DNA of 12,072 bases, taken from assembly GCA_903821255.1 (NCBI GenBank), contig CAIJKT010000754.1:1-12072 (forward strand), read 5' to 3'. Made by a program: the position numbers and the translations under genes. Below the pieces are notes generated by a model. That model ran no database searches and was not told the origin of the DNA. It saw only the letters and a list, made by a program, of their open reading frames with translations. Below, one piece after another: positions 1 to 4,724 of this stretch; the stretch's first letter is position 1; each line of letters begins with the position of its first letter. The DNA comes from an uncultured Lentisphaeria bacterium. GTDB taxonomy: Bacteria > Verrucomicrobiota > Lentisphaeria > Victivallales > Victivallaceae.

Positions 1-40
1 TCAACTGGACTCCAAATTATCGGAGTCGGCTGTCCAGAAC
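1..40 (+). repeat. Stem-loop repeat unit, copy 1
   Basis: Contains GACTCC (8-13) and GGAGTC (22-27), a perfect 6-bp inverted repeat around an 8-nt loop, and ends in a decamer variant at 31-40. The left part of the unit lies outside the window. It shares the order TCAAC, GACTC, CGGAGT, GGCTGTCCA with the copies at 171, 227, 346 and 479. Confidence 0.7.
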
Positions 41-77
41 AATGAGGCCTATGGGTCTCATGGGGCTCATGGGGCTT
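39..77 (+). repeat. ACAATGAGGCC module with 9-bp ATGGG tandem, copy A
   Basis: ACAATGAGGCC at 39-49 is followed by ATGGGTCTC, ATGGGGCTC and ATGGGG, a 9-bp period with a strong ATGGG core. The 11-mer recurs at 535-545 (one base different) and 730-740 (identical). The period of 9 keeps a reading frame open by chance, but no gene is indicated. Confidence 0.75.
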
Positions 78-170
78 AGATCGGCGGCTGTCCAAAATTA
101 GGTTGATGGTTGTCTAAAATGTGCTGGCAGGTTGTCCAAAATGCCCCATGGACTCCGACCCATAACGAAA

Positions 171-210
171 ATGCATTATGCTCAACGAGACTCCAGACTC
201 TCGGAGTTGT
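171..210 (+). repeat. Stem-loop repeat unit, copy 2
   Basis: Begins ATGCATTATGCTCAACG and carries ACTCC (190-194) paired with GGAGT (203-207) around 8 nt. It continues into a poorly conserved decamer position (TGTTTGAAAA, 208-217). Its 5' half matches copy 4, which begins ATGCGTTATGTTCAACG. Confidence 0.7.
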
Positions 211-226
211 TTGAAAAAAACAAAAG

Positions 227-273
227 TTTTGTGCTCAATGACACTATAAAGTCTCGGAATGGCTGTCCAAAAC
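227..273 (+). repeat. Stem-loop repeat unit, copy 3 (degenerate arms)
   Basis: Reads TTTTGTGCTCAATGACAC and then CTATAAAGTCTCGGAATGG, and flows into the decamer variant TGTCCAAAAC at 264. The ACTCC/GGAGT arms are eroded, so the hairpin is largely lost, but the order and spacing of elements match copies 2 and 4. Confidence 0.6.
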
Positions 274-310
274 GGGAAGGCTACGCTCCGTCGTAACCGG
301 GATCGGAAAC

Positions 311-330
311 GGTTGCCACAGAGGGCAACC
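311..330. repeat. Perfect hairpin GGTTGCC-6 nt-GGCAACC
   Basis: A 7-bp perfect inverted repeat around a 6-nt loop inside the repeat mosaic. It is not followed by a T-run, so it is not a typical intrinsic terminator. Confidence 0.6.
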
Positions 331-345
331 CTCCAGAAGATTGAA

Positions 346-395
346 ATGCGTTATGTTCAACGGGACTCTATAATCTCGGAGTGGTTGTCCAAAAT
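346..395 (+). repeat. Stem-loop repeat unit, copy 4
   Basis: The most complete copy: ATGCGTTATGTTCAACGGG, then ACTC (365-368) with GAGT (379-382), then GGTTGTCCAAAAT, with an exact decamer at 386-395. Together with copy 2 it defines the consensus of the family. Confidence 0.75.
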
Positions 396-410
396 GGCTT
401 TAATGTAGTG

Positions 411-427
411 CCGTCCGTGTCGGACGG
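411..427. repeat. Perfect hairpin CCGTCCG-TGT-CGGACGG
   Basis: A 7-bp GC-rich stem with a 3-nt loop, placed between the decamers at 386 and 431. No T-run follows. The related string TTCCGGACGG occurs at 640-649. Confidence 0.65.
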
Positions 428-478
428 AGCTGTCCAAAATGAAGGAGCGGCGTGTCCAGAATAGATATAAAACAAAAA

Positions 479-517
479 GCATTGTGCGCAGTGACTCTCC
501 AACGACTCGGAGTGTGG
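479..517 (+). repeat. Stem-loop repeat unit, copy 5
   Basis: GCATTGTGCGCAGTGACTC followed by CCAACGACTCGGAGTGTGG. ACTC (494-497) can pair with GAGT (510-513). The trailing decamer is missing. It is recognisable by the conserved order of blocks, although many bases have changed. Confidence 0.55.
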
Positions 518-534
518 CGCTGGCGCAGGGGAAA

Positions 535-574
535 ACAATGGGGCCTATGGGTCTTATGGGGCCTATGGGAGAGG
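535..574 (+). repeat. ACAATGGGGCC module with 9-bp ATGGG tandem, copy B
   Basis: ACAATGGGGCC at 535-545, then ATGGGTCTT, ATGGGGCCT and ATGGGAGAG. Same 9-bp periodic structure as copy A. Translated in one frame it gives a collagen-like M-G-P-M-G-L pattern, a by-product of the repeat. Confidence 0.75.
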
Positions 575-580
575 GCTGTC

Positions 581-596
581 TCCCGCTTTTGCGGGA
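581..596. repeat. Perfect hairpin TCCCGC-TTTT-GCGGGA
   Basis: A 6-bp stem with a TTTT tetraloop between the module at 535-574 and the decamer at 607. No downstream T-run, so it is not called a terminator. Confidence 0.55.
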
Positions 597-729
597 TGCA
601 GGACGGTGTCCAAAATGGGTTTGGGTGTAGCGTCGTCAGTTCCGGACGGCATTCTCCCGGAGCTCATAACTCCCGGACTGGACTGTCCAGAATGAGGGCG
701 TGCGATGTCCAAAATGCGGACCGGGCAAG

Positions 730-763
730 ACAATGAGGCCAATGGGAAAAGGCTGTCCAAAAT
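730..763 (+). repeat. ACAATGAGGCC module, shortened copy C
   Basis: ACAATGAGGCC (730-740), one ATGGG, a short A-rich stretch and then GGCTGTCCAAAAT ending at 763. It shows that the module and the decamer sit in a fixed order, here with the tandem part cut to one unit. Confidence 0.6.
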
Positions 764-782
764 GAAGTAAAGGAAAAAAGGA

Positions 783-811
783 TTTCTCTGTGCCTCTGTG
801 TCTCCGTGGTT
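783..811 (+). repeat. CTCTGTGCCTCTGTGTCTCC-type short sequence
   Basis: A T/C/G-rich stretch with internal CTCTGTG/CTCCGTG quasi-repeats, ending CCGTGGTT. In minus-strand frames it reads as ETQRHRE or DTEAQR. From memory, such peptides recur as spurious hypothetical proteins in many unrelated environmental bacterial genomes, so this is probably one copy of a widespread dispersed sequence. That recognition is from memory and unverified. Confidence 0.45.
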
Positions 812-864
812 GGGTACTGTCCAAAATGTGCAGATGATTGTCCAAAATATAAAGATTGAGATAC

Positions 865-930
865 TTGCAACCTTTTCTTTAACAGTTATTTTATAATTAT
901 AAACCAACTGTACGGTTTTTTTAACGGGAG
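865..930 (+). promoter_or_regulatory. Probable serA promoter and ribosome binding site
   Basis: The region between the last decamer and serA turns AT-rich. A perfect -10 hexamer TATAAT lies at 892-897. The best -35-like element, TTGCAA at 865-870, is 21 bp upstream, longer than the ideal 17, so the -35 assignment is weak. GGGAG at 926-930 is a good Shine-Dalgarno sequence 6 nt before the serA ATG. Confidence 0.5.
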
Positions 931-936
931 AAAAAA

Positions 937-2121
937 ATGAAGATATTAGTAGTGGACAAACTGTCGGACGCGGTAAACGCGCAATTGGAAAAGCTCGGCG
1001 GCCGCGTAATCTGCAAATCAGTGTCCGCGGAGGAACTGCCGCAAAACCTTGCGGACATAGAAATCCTGATTGTGCGCTCGACCAAAGTGACCGCGGAAGC
1101 GATAAAGTCCGCGCCGCTGCTCTCGCTGATAATCCGCGCCGGGGCCGGCGTCAACACGATCGACCTTGACGCCGCCAGCAGTCGCGGAATCCACGTTGCC
1201 AATTGTCCGGGCAAAAATACCGCCGCAGTCGCCGAGCTTGCCATCGGCCTGCTGATTGCCGCCGACCGGAGGATTGTAAATGCCGCAACCGATTTGCGAA
1301 ACGGCCAATGGCGGAAAAAAGAATACAGCAAAGCCAACGGGCTTAAAGACCGGACGCTGGGCATTGTCGGGCTCGGGCCCATCGGCAAAGCCGTGGCTGA
1401 ACGGGCCAAAGGCCTCGGCATGAATGTGATCGCCTGGTCGCGCAGCCTGACCCCTGAAGCCGCCGAAGGAATGAAAATAGGATACTGCGCCAGTCTGGCG
1501 GAAGTCGCGGAAAACGCCGATGCGGTCAGTGTCCACCTGGCCTGTTCCGCCGAAATGAAACACCTAATCGGCAAAGATTTTCTGTCCGGGATGAAAAACG
1601 GCGCGATCTTTATCAATACCGCCCGCGGCGAAATCGTCGATACCGCCGCGCTAAAAGACGCGATCAAATCGAAAAAGCTGAATGTGGCGGCCGATGTCTT
1701 TGAAAACGAACCGGCGGGCGGGGAAGCCGGCTTTGCCGATGTCGAACTGGCTCAGATGATTACCGGCACCCCGCACATCGGGGCGTCCACCGAACAGGCC
1801 TCTGAAGCCATTGCCGACGAAGTGGTGAAAATCGTTGAATCCTACAAACGGACCGGCAGGCCGCTGAATACGGTAAACATCAGCGCCAAGTCATCCGCGA
1901 TCATTAATCTGGTCATCCGCCACTACAATCGCGTCGGAGTTCTTGCCGGAGTGCTTGACAAACTCAGAAATGATGGTATCAATATTGAAGAGATGGAAAA
2001 CTTGATTTTTGAAGGCGGCCATGCAGCTTCATGCACGCTGCGGCTTGACGCCGAACCCGCTCCCGAAACCATTAAATCCATTGAACAGGATGATAACATC
2101 ATCAAGGTCCTATTGAACTGA
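937..2121 (+). CDS. serA: D-3-phosphoglycerate dehydrogenase with C-terminal ACT domain
   Basis: Catalyses NAD-dependent oxidation of 3-phosphoglycerate to 3-phosphohydroxypyruvate, the first step of serine synthesis, in the cytoplasm. The 394-residue protein has the D-2-hydroxyacid dehydrogenase layout: substrate loop RAGAGVNTID near 67-76, Rossmann motif GLGPIG at 145-150, and the catalytic trio Arg230 (NTARGEIVD), Glu258 (VFENEP) and His280 (TPHIGAST). The last ~70 residues (RVGVLAGVLDKLRNDGINIE) form an ACT domain, which in this family usually mediates serine feedback. At 394 residues it is close to the short ACT-bearing type (E. coli SerA is about 410) and lacks the extra domain of the ~530-residue form. 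The ATG is supported by GGGAG six bases upstream. It is the first gene of a plus-strand cluster, with the MarC gene 25 bp downstream. No serC or serB is in view. Other 2-hydroxyacid dehydrogenases are less likely because of the ACT domain. Confidence 0.93.
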   Translation: MKILVVDKLSDAVNAQLEKLGGRVICKSVSAEELPQNLADIEILIVRSTKVTAEAIKSAPLLSLIIRAGAGVNTIDLDAASSRGIHVANCPGKNTAAVAELAIGLLIAADRRIVNAATDLRNGQWRKKEYSKANGLKDRTLGIVGLGPIGKAVAERAKGLGMNVIAWSRSLTPEAAEGMKIGYCASLAEVAENADAVSVHLACSAEMKHLIGKDFLSGMKNGAIFINTARGEIVDTAALKDAIKSKKLNVAADVFENEPAGGEAGFADVELAQMITGTPHIGASTEQASEAIADEVVKIVESYKRTGRPLNTVNISAKSSAIINLVIRHYNRVGVLAGVLDKLRNDGINIEEMENLIFEGGHAASCTLRLDAEPAPETIKSIEQDDNIIKVLLN

Positions 2122-2146
2122 ACTTATTAATTTGAAGGTATTTTAA

Positions 2147-2752
2147 ATGGCTCCCGAAAATTCGTTTATTGCCGTGCTCATCAAGATTTTTTTCCTGCTG
2201 ACGCCGTTCTTTATTCTGTCCATGTTTGTGGCGATGACCCAGCATATGAGCCGGTCTCAGCGGAACGCCGTCGCCGCGAAAACCATGCTGTCGAATTTAG
2301 TTATCTGCCTGCTGCTCTATTTCTTTGGCGTACCGTTGTTTTATTTCCTGGGAATTACGCTGGACGCGTTCAGAATCGGGGCCGGAACTATCCTCTTTTT
2401 TACCGCCTATGATCTGATTTCCGGAAAAACCCCGGCTCTGCCGGATACTGAAGAAGGCGATATCTCCGTGGTGCCGCTCTCCATTCCGTTCACCATCGGC
2501 CCTGGAACAATCGGGGCATTGCTGGTAATGGGCGGCTCCGCGACAACCGCCGCCGAAAAAATGATTGACACCTCCGGCATCTCAACCTCTGTCCTGCTGG
2601 CCGGAAGCATGCTGTTTGTGGGCAACTGGATCGAACACGCAATCGGCCGGAAGGGGTTGAATATTCTGTCAAAGCTTACCGGACTGATGCTGGCGGCGCT
2701 GGCCTCGCAGATCATCTTCACCGGCATTAAAAACTTCCTTTTCAGCAAGTAA
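2147..2752 (+). CDS. MarC-family (UPF0056) integral membrane protein
   Basis: A 201-residue, very hydrophobic protein with about six membrane segments (roughly 8-30, 43-63, 66-90, 107-129, 144-160, 176-196). Family hallmarks are the FRIGAGTILFFTAYDLISG stretch near 75-93 and SIPFTIGPGTIGALLVM near 112-128, matching the conserved glycine/proline motifs in both halves of MarC proteins. The early link of E. coli MarC to multiple antibiotic resistance was not upheld, so its transport substrate is unknown. The start ATG has GAAGG (2134-2138) 8 nt upstream. It sits 25 bp behind serA and 13 bp before pgl, so co-transcription is likely. A role tied to serine or sugar metabolism cannot be inferred from position alone. 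Confidence 0.85.
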   Translation: MAPENSFIAVLIKIFFLLTPFFILSMFVAMTQHMSRSQRNAVAAKTMLSNLVICLLLYFFGVPLFYFLGITLDAFRIGAGTILFFTAYDLISGKTPALPDTEEGDISVVPLSIPFTIGPGTIGALLVMGGSATTAAEKMIDTSGISTSVLLAGSMLFVGNWIEHAIGRKGLNILSKLTGLMLAALASQIIFTGIKNFLFSK

Positions 2753-2765
2753 ATCAGGTATTTTA

Positions 2766-3494
2766 ATGAACGATAATTTTAAAGTCTTTCCCGGTAAAAA
2801 CGAAGTCTTCGCCGCCGCCGCTCAATTTTTTTGCGACTGCGCGGCAAGGGCGGTCCGGGAATCCGGATTTTTCACGGTGGCGCTTTCAGGCGGGACGACC
2901 CCGGACGGGCTGTTTGCGCTGCTGGCGGGGGAATGCCGGGACCGCATTGAATGGTCCCAAGGACACTTTTTCTGGGTGGATGACCGTTGCGTCCCGCCGG
3001 AGTCAGAGTTCAGTAATTTCGGGAGAGCGGCGCGTCTGCTGCTGGCAAATGTTCCGGTTCCGCCGCTGAACATCCACCGGATCGAGGCCGAAAAAGCCGC
3101 CGCCGCGGACGATTACGAACTGCTGCTGCGCAATTACAGGACGATGCGGAGAACTGCTGACGGCATTCCGGTTTTCGACATCGTCCAGACGGGCGTCGGC
3201 AATGACGGACATACGGCATCGCTGTTTCCGGACGCTGATTCGCTGAAGGAGAGCCGGCGACTGGTGATAAAAGTCCCTCCACCGGCAACCGCACAGCCGG
3301 CCTTGCCGCGAATAACGCTTACGCTGCCGGCGCTTAATGCGGCGGCAAATTTATTTTTTCTGGTTTCGGACCATGAAAAATTCAAACTGGCGGAATATAT
3401 TAGCGACTGCGGCAACCGGATAATATATCCGGCACAACTGGTCCGCCCCGCGTCCGGACCCGCAGTATGGTTTGTCTGCGGCCTAAACAGGTAA
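2766..3494 (+). CDS. pgl: 6-phosphogluconolactonase
   Basis: Hydrolyses 6-phosphoglucono-1,5-lactone to 6-phosphogluconate in the oxidative pentose phosphate pathway. The 242 residues match the usual length of the bacterial Pgl/DevB family, which shares its fold with glucosamine-6-phosphate deaminase. Visible motifs are SGGTTP (41-46, phosphate loop), FFWVDDRCVPP (68-78), GVGNDGHTASLFP (143-155, with the catalytic-type Asp and His) and PRITLT (191-196). The GNDGHTASLFP form and the PRITLTLPALNAA stretch favour lactonase over deaminase. The ribosome binding site is weak (CAGGTA, 2755-2760). The stop codon at 3492-3494 lies just ahead of the larC Shine-Dalgarno. Its pathway partners zwf and gnd are not in the window. 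Confidence 0.92.
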   Translation: MNDNFKVFPGKNEVFAAAAQFFCDCAARAVRESGFFTVALSGGTTPDGLFALLAGECRDRIEWSQGHFFWVDDRCVPPESEFSNFGRAARLLLANVPVPPLNIHRIEAEKAAAADDYELLLRNYRTMRRTADGIPVFDIVQTGVGNDGHTASLFPDADSLKESRRLVIKVPPPATAQPALPRITLTLPALNAAANLFFLVSDHEKFKLAEYISDCGNRIIYPAQLVRPASGPAVWFVCGLNR

Positions 3495-3506
3495 TTGGAG
3501 CATGTT
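3495..3506 (+). promoter_or_regulatory. Ribosome binding site that fixes the larC start
   Basis: TTGGAG at 3495-3500 provides GGAG six bases before ATG 3507. An in-frame TTG at 3495 would extend the protein by four residues, but that TTG overlaps the Shine-Dalgarno itself, so ATG 3507 is the better start. Confidence 0.75.
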
Positions 3507-4724
3507 ATGAAAATCATCAGATTCGACAGTGTCGGCGGAGCCAGCGGTGACATGATTCTCGGCGCGCTTATCGGTCTCGGCGCGGATGCGGAGACATTGA
3601 ACCGCGAACTCGCGTCACTGCTGCCGGAGGAAAATTTCAGGATAATAGTTGCGCCGAAGGAATCTCACGGAATCAACGGTATTGCCGCCAAAGTGGAAAT
3701 TGACGAACCGCATTCGCACGGGCATCAGCATGAACATCAGCACGAACACGGCGGACGCACTTTTGCCGACATCCGTCAACTGATCGAAAAGAGCAGACTG
3801 ACGGATACGGTCAAAGCCATGAGCGTCCGTATTTTTGCGGCGCTTGCCGCGGCGGAAGGTAAAATTCACAACATGCCGGCGGAGAAGGTGCATTTCCATG
3901 AAGTCGGCGCGGTTGATTCCATCGCTGATATCACCGGCTGCTGCCTGGCGCTGGAAATGCTCGGAGTCCAGGGCATCTCTGTTTCACCGCTGCCGTCGGG
4001 ACAGGGCACTTTCAAATGCCGTCACGGCATATATCCGATTCCCGCGCCCGCCACCGTCGAGTTGATGAAAAACCTGAAGTCCGTTTTGACGGATGAACCT
4101 TATGAACTGGTGACTCCGACCGGCGCCGCGCTGCTCTCCGTCTGGCCCCATGCGGAAGTTCCGGCAGGCAGCAGACTGATTGACGCCGCTAACAGTTTCG
4201 GCCAAAGAGAACTGAATGCCAGGCCGAATCTTCTCCGCGCCATTCTTTACGAATCAGCGGAAAACAATATCCTGGAATGCAATGACGAAACTGATTCCGT
4301 CACGGTTCTGGAAACCAATATTGACGACTGCCCGGCGGAGTTTATCGGTCCGGTTTTTGAACGGCTGCTCAGCGCCGGAGCGCTTGACGTCTGGACGACG
4401 CCAATCCTGATGAAGAAGCAGCGGCCCGGAATCATGCTTTCCGTCATTTGCGGAAATGATTGCAGGAAAGCGATTTACGATATTATATTCCGCGAAACGA
4501 CGACCTTCGGCATCCGGGAGTATCCGGTAACCAGGCAATGTCTTGAACGTAGATTCGAGCAGGCCGATACGCCTTACGGCAAAGTCAAAATCAAAGTCGG
4601 AAGCAGAAACGGTAAGGACATTACCCGTTCCCCGGAGATAGACGACTGCATCCGCCTTTCCAGAGAATCCGGCGTATCCGTCAGAGATGTTTATCTGGCG
4701 GCGGTTAAAACATCGTCAATTTGA
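3507..4724 (+). CDS. larC: LarC-type nickel insertion protein for the nickel-pincer cofactor
   Basis: LarC is a CTP-dependent enzyme that inserts nickel into pyridinium-3,5-bisthiocarboxylic acid mononucleotide, the last step in making the NPN cofactor of lactate racemase LarA and its homologues. From ATG 3507 the protein has 405 residues. The N-terminus DSVGGASGDMILGALIGLGAD (7-27) is the family signature. A linker at 69-81 has seven alternating histidines (HSHGHQHEHQHEH), a plausible nickel store, followed by EKVHFHEVGAVDSIADI (126-142) and a CRHGIYPIPAPAT stretch. In Lactiplantibacillus plantarum the gene is split as larC1/larC2 and joined by ribosomal frameshifting. Here it is one uninterrupted frame. 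It starts 13 bp after pgl and overlaps a convergent gene by 9 bp at its end. No larA, larB or larE is nearby, so the client enzyme is unknown. Confidence 0.9.
   Translation: MKIIRFDSVGGASGDMILGALIGLGADAETLNRELASLLPEENFRIIVAPKESHGINGIAAKVEIDEPHSHGHQHEHQHEHGGRTFADIRQLIEKSRLTDTVKAMSVRIFAALAAAEGKIHNMPAEKVHFHEVGAVDSIADITGCCLALEMLGVQGISVSPLPSGQGTFKCRHGIYPIPAPATVELMKNLKSVLTDEPYELVTPTGAALLSVWPHAEVPAGSRLIDAANSFGQRELNARPNLLRAILYESAENNILECNDETDSVTVLETNIDDCPAEFIGPVFERLLSAGALDVWTTPILMKKQRPGIMLSVICGNDCRKAIYDIIFRETTTFGIREYPVTRQCLERRFEQADTPYGKVKIKVGSRNGKDITRSPEIDDCIRLSRESGVSVRDVYLAAVKTSSI

Larger units (their letters stand above)
31..848 (+). repeat. Interspersed decamer TGTCCAAAAT, 14 copies, often 22 bp apart
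   Basis: Copies begin at 31, 89, 111, 133, 264, 386, 431, 453, 607, 684, 706, 754, 818 and 839, all on the same strand. Nine are exact (89, 133, 386, 431, 607, 706, 754, 818, 839). The variants are TGTCCAGAAC at 31, TGTCTAAAAT at 111, TGTCCAAAAC at 264 and TGTCCAGAAT at 453 and 684. Most are preceded by a short G/C-rich stub such as GGC or GGT and followed by G. Start-to-start spacing is 22 bp for 89-111-133, 431-453 and 684-706, and 21 bp for 818-839, leaving a 12-nt (once 11-nt) non-conserved gap. Spacing near two helical turns suits either a protein-binding array or a decayed minisatellite. The function is unknown. Confidence 0.9.
1..860. other. Gene-free repeat mosaic upstream of serA
   Basis: About 860 bases with no credible coding sequence on either strand. 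Open frames exist, but they simply translate the repeats: a plus-strand frame at 439-630 gives a low-complexity M-G-P/L-M-G stretch, and minus-strand frames give recurring FWT, HFGQ and ILD peptides from the repeated decamer. None has a convincing ribosome binding site or a recognisable domain. The stretch holds at least four interleaved repeat families, listed separately, plus perfect short hairpins. No transposase, terminal inverted repeat pair or tRNA is visible. I read it as intergenic DNA built up by repeat insertion or as an unusually dense array of binding sites. The sequence alone does not decide between these. Confidence 0.75.

Noticed and set aside
89..154. Possible CRISPR array from regularly spaced direct repeats
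   Set aside because: The conserved unit is only 10 nt with 12-nt gaps, spacing is regular only in short runs, and no cas gene is present.
439..630. Plus-strand frame with a collagen-like M-G-P-M-G pattern
   Set aside because: The pattern is the direct translation of the 9-bp ATGGG tandem repeat. There is no proper ribosome binding site, and the frame also runs through two decamer copies.
563..907. Minus-strand frames of 68-114 codons with FWT/HFGQ/ILD peptides
   Set aside because: The recurring peptides are the three reading frames of the repeated decamer on the opposite strand. No domain or codon bias supports a protein.
901..922. AAACC-8 nt-GGTTT followed by a T-run, as an attenuator or terminator before serA
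   Set aside because: The stem is only 5 bp and AT-rich, and would overlap the start of the transcript predicted from TATAAT at 892-897.
921..1667. Long minus-strand open frame opposite serA
   Set aside because: It is a shadow frame of the high-GC serA coding sequence. serA carries all the catalytic motifs and a good ribosome binding site.
3495..3506. TTG start adding four residues to LarC
   Set aside because: The TTG is part of the TTGGAG Shine-Dalgarno for ATG 3507, and the family signature begins right after that ATG.
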